A stretch of 64,000 nucleotides of DNA from Gnetum montanum (Eukaryota > Streptophyta > Gnetopsida > Gnetales > Gnetaceae): positions 1,293,625-1,357,624 of the forward strand of contig MNCI01015984.1 of NCBI GenBank assembly GCA_015680685.1. Reading direction: 5' to 3'. Below, in pieces: positions 31,931 to 45,029 of this stretch (the stretch's first letter is position 1; each line of letters opens with the position of its first letter). The notes below the pieces were generated by a model. The model was not told the DNA's origin and did not search any database. It worked only from the letters and a program-made list of their open reading frames with translations. A program made the position numbers and the translations under genes.

Positions 31931-34900
31931 CTATAAGCTTAACAAATCGTCCTTGAATGGGCCGTCCCTTTTAGGGGGTATTCCTTCATGAGGAATGTCT
32001 TCTTGACGGAGCTCTTGCACTAACACTTGCTCCCCAAGGGGACGGTCTGCGTCATTATGCTCTCCTTCCTGAAAGTGCTCCTCATCCTGTCCACCTTCTT
32101 CATCCACTCCTTGCACCTACATACAATAAATACATAAGCAAAAGCAATGATAGGATAAATCAGAAAATTTAAATTCAATAACACTCAAACTTACTCGCGA
32201 TGGTCCTGCATCCGCAGCAAAGGGGAGTTTCTCTAAACCGACCCACAGGCATTGCATAATTTCGTCTTTGGTTAACTCAAACCAAACTCCATCCCCTAGA
32301 TTAGTTCCAGCCTTCACCTTCCCTTTCTCCACGCTAGTCCATCGGGGTGGTTCGGAGAAGAAAGTAGGGACTATAGTCTCTTCCCCGGGAAGAGTAATTT
32401 CCCTTTCCGGGGACGCGCTTACCGTTACTTGCTCCTGGAACTTCTCGAAGGCCTTAGATGCACCAATCACATCGAGGAACACTTGCAAGGATTGAGCTTT
32501 AATGACAGAATCTCGATAGTGCTGACGATAAGCGATACTTTCTCGCTTATACAGATGCTTGTGATCTTTTTGTTTCTGCCCCCACTCTTGGATGCTTGCG
32601 CAAAAGTCCTTCCAGTCCTGGTTCTTCTGAGCCAAGAGCTCTATTTGCATCCTTTGCTCCACCAATTTTCGACTAGTTTGCACACTGTTTTCAACCACGT
32701 TCCAGGAGCGAGCGTAGTCAATAATAGCTGTACGCCAGTCCTCTTCATCCGTTCCTCATGCTTGCAGGAATTCACATCGCGATCTTAAGTCTCCGACCTC
32801 TTTGGTCAGAGACATCATCCTTTCCTTCTCTGACCTCTGCAGGTTCTTCTAGAGGTCTTCATTGATGTTTTGACTCTCCCACAAGGAGCAAGTTGAGTGT
32901 AATGCACATTTACGCATTTCCTCGTAAATGTTGTGTGGCATGACTGCACCGTCCGATGAAGGCTCAACTGTGTCCAGGTCAATGGGCTCTGTAGGGTCCC
33001 ATCGAAGGTGAGCTTCTGATAACAAATATCATCAAACATAAATAAACATTATAACCTTATAATAAAATAAGCATACTATAGCCGTAACATACTAGCCCCA
33101 GGATCGATGTGCTCGAGGCGCTCGATCATATCACTGACAACGCCTTCCATGAAGGAAAACTTATCAGGGAATTCCCCCCACACTCTGCTTACAACGGGGG
33201 ATGGGGATGCACCTCATTCATCTGTAGCGTAATTAAGTCTAAATTTCTAGTTATTAACAAAATTCCTTTAAAATTCTAATACACTAATTACCTCTGCCTA
33301 TTACAGTGGGGAGTGCGTCAACGTTTTCCACCTCCTCTCTCTCCTCATGCACAAGGGTCTATGCATTACTTATTCTAATAGCCAGGGCCTCCTCTTCCAA
33401 AACCAGGGTCCCTTCCCCATGCTGTAATACCACCGCCCCTGTTTTAGGGGTCAACCTCTCTATAGGTCTCCCTATTTATGCCACATAACACATTTAAATA
33501 ATTCAGAATACCCTGAATAAAGTTACGTAATACAAAAATTGCCATAACTTTTACTATGTCTTTACGCTTACCAGGCAGAGGTTTACTCTGCTGACACCTG
33601 ACTTGCATAGTCCTGCTTGTGCCACTTGCTGGTTCCGCAAGCGCCTCGGTTAGACGAGGCCTTTTACGTTGAACCGAGACATCTACTATCTCTGCTGCCA
33701 GGCGCTTCCCCTGTGATGCATCACTAGTGTAAGTGGGAAGCACCCCACCTACGCTGTCAGGGCCTCGCATTCGAGGTGCCACCACATCCCTAGTCATTAT
33801 AGATAGTGACTCTCCAATTCCCTCCGGTGGATCCTGTGACCGGGTAGTGTCGAAGAGGTGGGAAATCCAAGGTTTGGATAATTGGTCTCAGTCCTGTTGC
33901 ACCCAGACCCCATTCCTCTGGACCACCAAAAATTCTGCAAAACGCTGAAGATAAGCTATGAAGAAGGTGAAGTGCACACTGAAACGAGACTCAAGCTTTT
34001 GACAGAGCCTGATCATTTCAGTGCATAACCCCTTAGCGAAATAACTTGCCCAGTCGAATTGGGTCCCTTCCTCCATCACCTCTCGCATGATACGGGCCTG
34101 TTCTATAGTAAAGAACATTCCTTGCGAGAGTGTTTTGGGGAAAGCCTGGGCTCAGAAGAGGGGATAAATAGTCTTGGCAACTTTTAATTCAATCTTTTCA
34201 CACGGAATCCCATTTGTGTCCTTCTTGGTCCCTAACCACTCCTCTAGCTCTTCTTGGCATTTGACACTTCTCCTTGGTTTTTCCTCTATGGAAAGACTGT
34301 TAGAGGGGACACCAAAGAGGTCAACAAACAGCTGAGTGTCGATATCAAAATGTACACGCACGTTATGCACATGCGTGCAAAAAAATTTAGCTCCCTTGCT
34401 GAAGGAGTTAACTAGGGTTAACATTTCGCTTGCGGGGACATCGGGGGTTATGGCTAAGAACAAATCCATCAGCCTTGCTTCCCGTAGCTTGGTAACCAAT
34501 GCAACTAGGGCCGCCACGTGACCAAGCCAGCATTGTGCTTTCTTTATGTTGCCATAATGGAAGAGGACGGTGTTCGCCTCACGGCCAGAAATCATAATGG
34601 TAATCTCCCGAGATTCCCTAACTAATAATACAAGACGCAAGTTAAGATAGCAAAAACACTGTTACACAACATTTAAAAAAAATATATAATAATATCCTAT
34701 AAGAAACAAAACCTCACCAGGTCCAAATGGCAAAGGAAATGGGGGAAGCTTCCTTTGCATGTTCGCGAGGGTGAGGGGTGGGTTCAAAGTCCATTCCTCA
34801 TGTAACCACCTGAGATTCTGATAACTCTTGAAGGAATCAGCATAATGGGTAGGATACTCAGGAATTTTGAAGGCCATTTACCCCATTACACTGGCGCGTA

Positions 34901-35941
34901 CGTTGCTAGTGGACGTAAACTCATTTATTGCCGTTTCGGTCCAAGACAATGTATCATTATTTCCTACTAACCCATTTTTGTTGATGAAAAACTTGTATCA
35001 TATGGCACATTACTGTCCTACGCTTTGCAAATTTAGACATTAGAAAACATATTAACAATACCGTCAAGAAAACAACTTACCTGCCCAAATAATAATACAT
35101 TGTGCCTAGTGGATTATGAAAGTAAGTCGAGACATGACGAGCCATGAACAAAGTATTATACGCATGATAATAGCTAAATCTGGGCATCTCCCAGATCCAA
35201 CTTAAGTGCCTCAGTCCTCTAGCGCTAAGTTCACGGTCTTGGGGACGACCAGTATCAATAGCCTCGTCTGTCAGGAAAACCAGGATGCCCTGTGTAGAAC
35301 CGACTAACAGATGTTCCAAAATAATGCCAGCCACATCACCCGACAAATGCGACCACACAATAATACTGTAATTACGTAGCAAAAACTATAAAAACTCCAG
35401 CGCATCTTTCTGGAACCATATAGCTTTCCCTTGCAAACGAGTCTGAGGGGGAGGAACATTGGATACGAGAGGGTTTATACAACATAAAACCCTGACTATG
35501 TCCAAAACGATTAGGATGGGTTTCACCATGATATTGTATAGAAAATAAACACATTACCATCTAGATTCCGATTGCATGCTTAAACTATAGGAAAATTTAC
35601 AAAATTGCGCTTTAGCCATACAGTTGAAATCACCTAAACCCTTGTAATAGTATAAGGTTTGTCTCAGACAATGGTGATAGACGCAATACTGTTGTATAAA
35701 TCCTCTTTTTAACACGAGGTCTACATCCTAAAACTCTAGTTTACGTAGATGACGCAAAAGGATAAACACAAAAAAAAAATCATATCACCAAAAGCAATAC
35801 GAGTAAGTAAGAGATGGCCTACCAATTCAGGGGAGTGACATCTCTCACTTCGACCAAGGCCTGCGAAGCACGCTGCAGGCTACCTTGTACTTCATTGATT
35901 TTAGCCAATTTGGTATTCTTTCCTCTCATCTTTGGCACCAT
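31931..35941 (-). pseudogene. Antisense eight-exon gene inside element P (copy aG1)
   Basis: Unrecognised protein. Proposed exons on the minus strand: 35941-35823, about 35560-35081, 34991-34718, 34618-33572, about 33474-33292, 33221-33093, 33015-32195, 32116-31931, with GT-AG junctions (donors GTAGGC, GTAAGT, GTGAGG, GTAAGC, GTAATT, GTATGT, GTAAGT). Start MVPKMRGKN, preceded by TATAAGTA at 36066-36073. Exon 4 contains LFVDLFGVPSN and HFTFFIAYLQRFAEFLVV; exon 7 is a coiled coil (DWKDFCASIQEWGQKQKDHK). The last exon is acidic and ends PFKDDLLSL. A handful of in-frame stops (for example in exons 2, 4, 6 and 7). It matches the gene at 55618-60004 exon by exon. A weak resemblance of the exon 4 core to the Pfam 'putative plant transposon protein' domain is a guess. 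It could be a captured host gene or an element accessory gene. Confidence 0.75.
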
Positions 35942-36065
35942 TGTTACACTCCTAAACACCTTCACAAATAACGGGCTGCAATCTTTTACTCTTTCTCCCT
36001 TTCTCTGCGATAGCCGAAAATTCGAATTTGTGATAGCCAACAGCCTGTTTTCGATAAGAACTGCC

Positions 36066-36073
36066 TACTTATA
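36066..36073 (-). promoter_or_regulatory. Candidate TATA box of the aG1 antisense gene
   Basis: TATAAGTA on the minus strand, about 125 bp upstream of the ATG at 35941. Just upstream (36192-36212) an AGTTTAAGGTCGTTTCGAACC unit of the hairpin family lies on the same strand. Suggests that the gene carries its own promoter; inference from position. Confidence 0.4.
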
Positions 36074-36394
36074 TGAAAAATTAACCAACTTGATGCCCAA
36101 TTAAAGCGAGACTTGCCCAAACGTTGGTGTCAGTATGAGCTGGAACCCTGAAGATCAGTGCATTAATTGCAGTAGATATTGCATGCATTACGGTTCGAAA
36201 CGACCTTAAACTACTGCATCTTATCACCTTGTAATCAGGTCACATTAATTACAAACTGTTCACGATATCCAAGATTCAGTTAGCTCTTCACGCTCAGCAA
36301 CGTCATGTCAAACCTTTTTTTTCAAAACTACACCACACGTCATACGTTAATACTGGCGACATCTAACTTAACATTTTCCTAACCACTTTCATAT

Positions 36395-38800
36395 TTGGCA
36401 ATTTTGCAAGACAGTTGGAAAATGGGCGAAACTTTATCTGCACCCCTAGCCTTAACAGGCCCACATGGGGGAATCATTAGACAATTTGATCCCACTCTAG
36501 TAGAAACTAACCTTTCCCTCAATGACGCAACCATAGCCATGTCGGAAACATCTCTAGACTGGCCAGAACAATCGATGCACATGCTAGATCTGGAGGCTGG
36601 AGATGTAACCGAAGACCCCCTTAACTGGGTCTTTGTGGTTACGCATAAAGTTGAGACTAAAAATCTTAAGGTTAGTTCTTTACTAGACCAAAAGATACAT
36701 GACAACATAAAATAGGTTCTCCAAAACAACATCGCAGTGTTCGCATGGTCATATGAAGATATGCCAGGACTAGACCCAAGACTAATACAACGCAACATTA
36801 TTCTAGATCCCTATATTCAAGCAATTAGACAAAAAGCACGAAAAATTAAGCCAGAAGTTACGCTAGTAGTACGTGATGAGATCACTAAACTGTACCAGGC
36901 TAGTTTTATTCATGCGGTCAATTACTCAAACTAGGTATCTAACATTGTAGTTGTTCCTAAAAAGACTGGAGGGATACGCATCTACATAAACTTCCGAGAC
37001 TTGAAAAAAGCTACAATCAAGGATACTTTCTCGCTATTGAGTATCGACCAATTAGTGGATACAACCGCTGGGCATGCGCTTTTATCCTTCATAGATGGCT
37101 TCTTAGGCTATAATTAAATACGCATCAACCCAGAACACCAGCTTTCAACGACATTCATGACACCCTGGGGGACCTTCTATTACACCATGATGCCTTTTGG
37201 GTTAAAAAATTTTGGAGCTACGTATCAACGAGCTATGACGTACATCTTTAGTGATTAGCTCTTAGGGAGACTAAATGATTATGTTGACGATATAGCTGTT
37301 AAGTCTATAAGGTCAGAGGATCATTTGGAGGATCTGGAGTTAGTCCTTAAAAGATGCTCTAAATACGACCTCCGGCTCAACCCAAAGAAGTGCGTATTCA
37401 GAGTCAAAACCGGATGCATGATGGGGTTTGTGGTATTGGAAACTGGTATACGAGTAGACCCTAACAAAGTTAAGGCCATTTTTGAATTGACACCCCCTAC
37501 AAATCTCAAGCAATTACACAGATTGCAAGGGTGGTTATAGTTTATCAGACGGTTCATCTCGAGACTAACTGATAAATTACACCCTATGTAGCACTTGGTT
37601 AAAAAGGGGGTTAATTTCGAATGGACAGATGATTGTCAGTGTGCGTTTGATAACTTGAAGTAAGAACTTCAACGCTTGCCAATAGTATTCCCGCCACAAA
37701 GGGATCAACCGTTCTACATTTACCTCGCGACCTCAGACGTAGCCCTAGCTACATTACTCTGTCAAAAGAGGGATGATGGGTCAGAAGTATCCATCTACTA
37801 CTTGAGTCATGCTCTATGTGTGTATGAAATGAGGTATAATGAAGTAGAGCATAATTGTTTAGCGTTAGTATTTACGCTCAAAAAGTACAGACACTATCTC
37901 TTCCGTAGCCAAGTCAACATAATCTGCAAAAATAACATCCTTAGGGCTATTACGCACAATCTGTACGAAAGTAGTAAAATAGCTTGTTGGAAAGCTATCA
38001 TGGAAAAATTCAATCTGCATTACATTGGTCAATCTTCTACAAAAGGCCAAGTGATAGCTGACCAACTAATAACATCGCCTATTGAAAGTCAGACAACCAT
38101 AGAGCCTAAATTTCTAGACGAGCATGTACATAGTCTAAGCCCTGTTCTAACAGGCCTTGAAGCAACGCTACATTTTGATGGAGCTTCAACCGCTAGAGGC
38201 GGAAGTGCTACCACAGTCATTACGCTATCACCTGAGGATGTACGTCTTCACGCTTACCTCTTGACCTTTCCCTATATGAACAACGTGGCAGAGTACGAGG
38301 GGCTCCTTAGGGGGTTATTAATAGCTAAAGAGCTTGATGTTCAACACCTGTCAATTAGGGGCGATTCGATACTAGTTATAAATTAAATCACAGGAGTATA
38401 CACTTGCAAGGCTACACATTTATAGCCCTACTACGATATGGCTAAAGATCTTCTGAAGTAGTTCACAACGATCGATGCCCAACACATGCCTCGAAACGAC
38501 AACACGCTAGCCGATGCACTGGCTACATTAGCTTTAAACATGCCGTCACACCTGTTCGACACTTGTCCCGCCTTAATAACATATTGTAGAGATCCTATCA
38601 TTCAGGCGGTGCAAATATCTTCACTGCTCAAGGATAGAATTCCAGAGTGGTACGACAACATTAAAACTTACCTCTTGCATGGCGAACCACCACACGAGCT
38701 AACACGCGCATAAAAGGATGCAATCCGCAAGTGAGCTAGGCAGTACGTCATCATAGGAGATAGTACCCTTTGTAGACAACCCAATGTTCATTGTAGATGT
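36395..38800 (+). pseudogene. RT, RNase H and archaeal-type RNase H of element P
   Basis: Pre-RT segment (DMPGLDPRLIQRNIILDP, about 36760), then RT: VVVPKKTGGIRIYINFRDLK, IDGFLGYN, TPWGTFYYTMMPFGLKN, and the active site YVDD (about 37281). RNase H follows (PFYIYLATSDVALATLLCQ about 37708; YNEVEHNCLALVFTLKKYRHY). A second RNase H follows (LHFDGASTARGGSA about 38168; NNVAEYEGLLRGLL; RGDSILVIN; DAQHMPRNDNTLADALA). The dual RNase H is the Tat-lineage mark. At least ten stops; several align with Gln, Arg or Trp in M2. The sequence ends before integrase. Confidence 0.9.
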
Positions 38801-38820
38801 GACAAAATAAGGCATTAACC

Positions 38821-40414
38821 TTTGGAGTGATCATATAGGCAAACATCGCATTGATACTTTTGATTTACAGTTGGGGCCCTATCCTTATTTCCTTCAACCC
38901 TTCTTTCCAATTGTTGAATGATGTTCTATCCCATTTCTGGGTTTGGCATCCTCTATTTTTTCTGGGTGTCAAAGTTGTTATGCATGGTTTTACCTTTGAT
39001 AATATTTTCATATTCTCCACATTTTTCATGTACCAAGTCCATCATCTTATTAACCTTTACCTCAATTTCATCTAGTGATTGTAGTATTGGGAAAGATGGA
39101 CATGATTCCACCTACTTGAGGTGAGTTGATTTCTCCTCTTCATGATTATGGACCTTTGTTACTTTAAGAGTTTGATCCTATTGAGATCTTTAAACATTCT
39201 TCCATTTGGCTATTTCTCCTTCTTCTTTTGCTATCCACTTAATAAGCTCTTGGAATTGATGGGTTCATAGTTCATACAATTTCCCTAGGGCACACATCCC
39301 TAGGATATCCCTTGTTTCATTATGGAGCCCATCCATGATATGATACATTAGCCTTTCCTTGGAGAACCCATGACCTGAGTATTTATTTAACAATGAGTAA
39401 TATCTTTCTAAGGCCATGTCCAAGGGTTCATGTTGCCCTTGTTTCCACTCTTGGATTTGTCTCCTCAAGGTTGACACTCTTGCCTAGGTTTGATATCTTT
39501 CATTGAAGAGTTCTACCATTGTTAGCCAACAACAAATTGATTTCAACTTTCAAGGCCTGTACCATACTTTTGCTTGGCCAACGAGTGTCATAGGAAAGAG
39601 CTTAAGTCTCTACCATCCATTATCAATGTTGTTCAATGCACAGGAATCATAAAAGGCTTGTAAATGATGTTGTAGATCTAAATCATAGCCTCCTAAAAAC
39701 TTGGAAAAATGTTTTAACTCAAGCCTGGGTAGACAAATTTCCTTACAATGCCTACAGGATAGTTGAATATCCTCTTGTATATGCATTAGGATCTTAGTGG
39801 CCAGTAGGAATTCATCATCACTAAGTAGGTTATGAGTTTGTGAGTTAGGACAATGTTGTCTTTGTTCATGTTGGAATTCCTGACTTTGCCTGTGGGTTCG
39901 ATTTTCATTTCTACATTGACCCCTTTAGAAATAGTCATCCATGTCATGACCCAACATCGAAGGAGAAAAGGAAGAGAGGGAACTGAAAGACTCTTCATGA
40001 CTTTTGTAAGTCTTCCAATCATTCCCTGATGTACTCTTGCTAATCATTGAGAAGGTCTTGGGCCTTACAGGCCCCCTCGCTTTATGGCATGTCCCATCCT
40101 CACTAAAGGTTTCTGAGTTAGATGATAAGAGTCCTTGAGTATCATTGGCATGTCCATGAACATATGAAACTCTTGCATAAGATTGAGTACTCCATACTTC
40201 TTCGTCGTCATAAATTATGTTGGTTCTCCAATGAATTGCCTGACTAATTGTTCTGTTAACATTGTCTTGTGAGAGAAACATTGTTGTGAATTATGTGTAA
40301 CTTAATTGAAATTAATTTCCATTCTGAAAGATATATTGTTAATACTTTATTACAAAAATCTTGTATGATATAACTAATCTAGATAACTAGCACCATCCTT
40401 GACAAAGGTGCCAA
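38821..40414 (-). pseudogene. Gag and leader of element A
   Basis: Minus strand. N-terminal segment MFLSQDNVNRTISQAIHWRT (from 40281), then fragments with FLGGYDLDLQHHLQAFYDS and the gag core STLRRQIQEWKQGQHEPLDM, followed by RYYSLLNKYSGHGFSKERLM and HIMDGLHNETRDIL (39265-39477). This is the plant Ty3/gypsy retrotrans_gag pattern. Frames are broken. 38821-39264 continues the gag C-terminal region with no pol domain. Element B carries a homologue at 46300-47383. Confidence 0.75.
40396..40413 (-). other. Primer-binding site of element A
   Basis: Minus strand TGGCACCTTTGTCAAGGA, directly beside the LTR start at 40415. It is a decayed version of the Tat/Athila-type PBS that is better preserved in B. 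Confidence 0.6.
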
Positions 40415-41281
40415 TGATGAGTGGTGAGGTACCCCTACGCTTAACCATATGAATATGACCATGTACACACAATTCAGTTAAACTTCGTAGATGGACTAGT
40501 TGTGGCACCTAGATAGTTATACGTTGATCATAGTTTATTGTATTCCCACCTAGACTAGTAGTTGCTTTGTCATATATGGTTTAGTCTAGAGTAAGATGTA
40601 TGATGTAATTTCTAACACTATGCTACTCCTATAGACAATGTAAAATAATCTTGATTCACCTAATAATGAGTATGAAGTAAAATCTAAAGAAGCTTAAGTG
40701 TGATGAGCATCTATCCTTAATCATTTGTACACATTTTGGACCTCATGTACTACTTCTGGGATTACCAAGCACACGTTACTTGAGCACTACTAGATACGCT
40801 ACTGGGTTACCAAGTAGTTACACTTAAATGTTTCTAATTAAGATGTACTCATTCCATGTTAGTAACAGGGAGTGTAAATGATAATAATGGAAATATTAAA
40901 TAGAAAAAAAACAATAAATAATTAACAATTAAAGAAAATAAAAGCCAAGTGAATGTTGCAATGATGGAGTAATCTTGATCTTTGTTATCGATCGTGTGCG
41001 TGTCCAAGTACGTCACACTCGAACAAAGGTTTTGTAAAATTACAAACATCACACTACGGGCATGCACTTAGAAAAAAGAACTAAAAACTAATTGAAAATT
41101 GACAAAAAAACTTGACCCTAAGGACTTACCAAAGATCCCTTTCCTGTACACCTGAGTGCTATATTTATAAGCTAACATAGGAATCATGATATTGTGTATA
41201 TGATATTGTTACCCAGGCTACGATATCGTGTACCTGATGTTGTCTATCTAATATCAAAGCTTGGAAAATTGTGATTCATTA
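40415..41281 (-). repeat. 5' LTR of element A (867 bp)
   Basis: Partner of 16303-17166. Begins TGATGAGTGGTGAGGTAC and ends TTCATTA, immediately followed by the TSD GTAAC and then the continuation of the interrupted B LTR (AATGGG). Minus-strand TATAAATATAGCAC is present at about 41157-41172. Confidence 0.92.
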
Positions 41282-41286
41282 GTAAC

Positions 41287-42069
41287 AATGGGAAATAAAG
41301 TCTAAACTAGCTTATGGGTGATGAGTGTCCATTCCCAACTTTCTGTACATGTCTTGAACCCACATATCCACTTCTAGGATTACCAAGTGCTATGCTACTG
41401 GGTGAACGAAGAAATAACACTGCTGGGGTTATCAAGATAATACATGTTTATGCTCAAATTTGGTTGTGCTCATTCTACCAATTCATTAATATGCATGGAA
41501 ACATAAATATTAACTAAGTACATGAAAAGTAAATTACATGAAAACTAAATCTAATCTAAGTCAAAATGCTGCAATAAATAAGAATTAATTTGAATCTTAT
41601 TACCATTCATGGAATATGTCTAGGTACATTGCCACTCGAATAAGACTTCATACAACTGACTCAGATCCACTTTGCAGGCATTCATTTACTATTCTCTAAG
41701 ATTATGGAAAAAAACTGCAAGAGTTTAGCTACTCTATTTATTGAACTATGCCCAAACCTTGAGCCCAAGTGCTATATTTATAGGCTGACATACATCCCCC
41801 AATATTAGATATCCAATAATGTAGCATGTGACCTGATATTGGATACACGATATTGTGTATCTAATATGAAAGCCATGATATCGAGGCTAAGATATCAGAG
41901 CTAAGATATCGGGGCTAAGATATCAAAGCTAAGATATTAGAGCTAAGATATCAAAGCCAAGACATCAGAGCTAAGATATTAGACCTAAGATCTTGAAGCG
42001 AAGATATTGCAGCTAACCAAAAAATTAACTTTTTTTTATCAAATATCCTAGCCAATTGATGATTCATCA
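41287..42069 (-). repeat. 3' LTR of element B, inner part
   Basis: Collinear with 47767-48477 (TAAAGTCTAAACTAG, CATGGAAACATAAATATTAA, CCACTCGAATAAGACT and AGTGCTATATTTATAGGC). It ends at TTCATCA at 42069. It contains about ten 15-bp GCTAAGATATCNNAG units (41876-42010) where the 5' LTR has about six. Confidence 0.9.
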
Positions 42070-43361
42070 TACCCTCACGACTGAATAAAAACTCATCCTC
42101 TAGTTAACAGGATAGGATCGATCTTTCTTTACAAAAAATTAAGAATGATGGGATTATTAACTGATGCTAACTACTAACTGACTCTAAGTGCCACATTATA
42201 AAATTATATTCAAGTGAATGCATACAAAATGATAGAGTGACAAAAAGATTGTACAAACATTGATAATTAAAAAATTTATAGAGGTCTTCAAAAATCCGCT
42301 GAAGATGATTCCTTTTGTTGCCACTAGCGATGGTAGACTTCCAACCTTAATTGTTATGTTGATGCTTCTTTGTTTATGTAGAACATTCTTAAAGGATGGA
42401 CTAAAATTTCTTCTCATCATCCCATGGATCAAGCAAACAGATGATATTTGAGCTTTAGTCCTTGTATATGGTACTATTTGTCCATGGGCATATCCTTCGT
42501 TGTCTCCCTATTGGCTTCGTTTTCATGCCTGGAAAATGACCTTCCTTCTTAGGCATTCCTTTTACTTATAGTTACCAAAGGATCAACATTAGTTTTGGTA
42601 AATTTATCCTTAATAATTAACCCTTTTTAGATCCCTTAGTTTTTTTTAAGCACAAGGTGATTATAGCATACTATGCCCAAGGTTATGAGATAACTAAAAT
42701 CATCAAGTTTTTCACATTATTTGATCAATTACTATTAGTTACCATGATGTTTGAAAATAAGATGTTAGAAAAATTTCAAAGTGAACATCCCTAGCTCCCA
42801 TGACTAATAAGCGTAACTCCAGTAAGTACATAAGTTTTCGAATAATTGAAACCAAAGGTCTTTAGAAGATGATCAAGAAATATTAATGGATATTGAAATA
42901 GAAAAGTAAGAAAAATTAATGAAACAAATGAGAAGTAGTCCCAAAATCATGCATAAATTCAGAAAAACCATCACTGATGTTCTAGAAGATGTGAAGGTTA
43001 GTTCAAAGTCATGATCAACAAAAGTTATGCAAGGGGGTCCTCCCCAAAGTAGGCTCTTGCATTAATGCCCTTGCGTAACAACTTCTATAGATGTTCATGG
43101 GAAGCCGAGAAGTTAAATGTAGATCATGCCTTTGTTCCAAACAACACACAATTGCCATGGCTAGGGTGTTGCGCTATAGTACACAAAAACAAAAGGCTCA
43201 TAATCACATGTAGTAGTGAGGTGAATAATGGGATGAGAAGGAATTGCAGAGAGAATGTAAGGTACTTGACCATGTCCACAATAGGTTCTTGTAAAAAATT
43301 TGATTAAAATGACCAATATACATATCTTTCCAAGTTTAGACCAAGTTCATATCATGAATAG

Positions 43362-44092
43362 TGATGAGTGGTGAGGTACCCCTACGCTCAACCATATGAA
43401 TATGAGTGTTTCACACAAAATTCGATCGAATTCCAAGGACTAAGTGCTTATGCACCCTTGTGAAACAAGGATGGATTGGTTGATCGTTATGTTCCCAAGC
43501 TTACCTATATGTCACAATTGTATGGTTAAGTAAACTTGAGGCATATGATTTTTATAGCTTTTATGTTTTAATGTCTTGTGTTAATAGGGAAAGAGAGAGA
43601 TAACTAGGTGACTAATTTAACTTAATTACTCATTAAATAAGTTCTAACTAATCCTAACACAATCATCCATTCCCACTTGCCGTACACATCCTAAACTAGT
43701 GTAACACTGCTAGGATTACCAAATGCTAATTGTCACTGGGTTACCAAGCGTTACACGAATGCTCAAAGTGGTCGTGCTTGTGTAATTTAATGATTTGCTT
43801 GATTGATGAAAATGAATTGCTACACTAATAACATAAATGTAAAGTGCATAAAATAAAATAAATGCATAAAAAATAAAATAAAATAAATGCATAAGAAAAC
43901 AAATCTCAAGTGTTGCAAGGATGAATCGAAGACATCATCTTTATTGCCGTACACAAGGTGTGCTTAGGTATATAATGCTCGAATAAAGNATTAGAATAAA
44001 TCACTAGACTAACTGCTCTAATAATTAGAATAAATTGCTAGAGTGACTGCTCTAATAATTAGAATAAACTGCTAGAGTAACTGCTCTCATCA
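43362..44092 (-). repeat. Solo C-family LTR with perfect TSD
   Basis: Starts TGATGAGTGGTGAGGTAC and ends CTCTCATCA. The 5-bp duplication AATAG flanks it (43357-43361 and 44093-44097). No internal sequence follows on either side, so it is a product of LTR-LTR recombination. The end region contains a 34-bp unit (ATTAGAATAAATNNCTAGA type) three times at 43990-44092; a single N stands at 43989. Confidence 0.88.
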
Positions 44093-45029
44093 AATAGTAA
44101 CCTCACATTGATGTGTTCCTTCCTACCAACCACCATGAGTCCATAACCACACAAAGAATAATCATCACTCTAAAAATAGAAGAAAAGAGAAGGAATGACG
44201 AGCCTTAATTAGAGGGGCATCTTCAGGCATGGGTAACATGTCTTTCCAGCCCCATAACTAGCTTGTAGCCTATTATTGTGTTTAAGGGATGTGATTTGAA
44301 TTTCCATTATTGTTGTGTTTTTGTTTTTGTTTTGTTTTTCTTTCTCTTTTTTGGGATGAGAACCACACCATGCAATGAGAAAGCATCCTATTTATTGGTC
44401 GATGAAGGTATGATGATATGTTCCAAGAGGAGTCATAAACAACATAAAGGAAGTCAAGAAGAGAATCCAACAAGTCCCCTTGAGGTCACACCCTTTTCCA
44501 TTTCCACTTGGTCATTCCCTCTTTCTTCAAGGTAAAATGATCATTGATGAATTTTAGTTTCATATAAGAAGAACCAAATCATTTCCATGAAATAGACCTT
44601 TTATTCAAAGAACTATAGGGATGAATGAAGTCGTCTCACTACTTTACATAATTACTTACCCAATCATCCTAATAGCATAGCACAAAAACCCAACATATAG
44701 TGTTGAATTTCACATAAGGACTTGGTAACATTATTAACAAAAACATAAAATACATTCATAAAACATAAAGAGAATGACTCAAGAAAAGAGAGAAAGATAT
44801 AAAGAAAAGAAACATATTCAGAAATGGAAAACATATGAGGAATCAGAAAATTTCGAAAGAAATAGGAAAATGAGAAAAAATTATAAAAAAAAGGTGAAAA
44901 ATATTATTAGTTCTGAAGTTTAGAATGGGGGGTTTCCCCCATGAATAAGCATTTTACCATGGAAAAAATTAATAAGTGGATAGGTAGGCTTCTTGCATAT
45001 ATAGAACATTGTCAGCCATTCATTTTCAA

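Larger units (their letters stand above)
25738..38820 (+). mobile_element. Element P: Tat-like Ty3/gypsy element with an antisense gene, 3'-truncated
   Basis: Plus strand. 5' LTR (left end uncertain), candidate PBS 27263-27280 (TGGTGCTAGAAGGAGGGC), gag (27510-30050), protease (30050-31335), antisense multi-exon gene (31931-35941, minus), RT, RNase H and archaeal-type RNase H (36395 to about 38800). It stops before integrase and runs directly into the interior of A at about 38820, so the 3' end including the 3' LTR is lost. The two RNase H domains in tandem place it in the Tat lineage. Many stops. Confidence 0.8.
16303..41281 (-). mobile_element. Element A: gag-only Ty3/gypsy-type element, itself split by M1 and P
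   Basis: Terminal repeats 16303-17166 and 40415-41281 bound it; TSDs are TTAAC (16298-16302) and GTAAC (41282-41286). The original interior is 17167-18967 and about 38830-40414. It reads on the minus strand: PBS, gag (39265-40281), then a long coiled-coil relic (17167-18967). No RT or integrase of its own remains, so it is either a non-autonomous TR-GAG-type element or lost pol when M1 and P arrived. LTR divergence is considerable, so the insertion is old. Confidence 0.8.
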
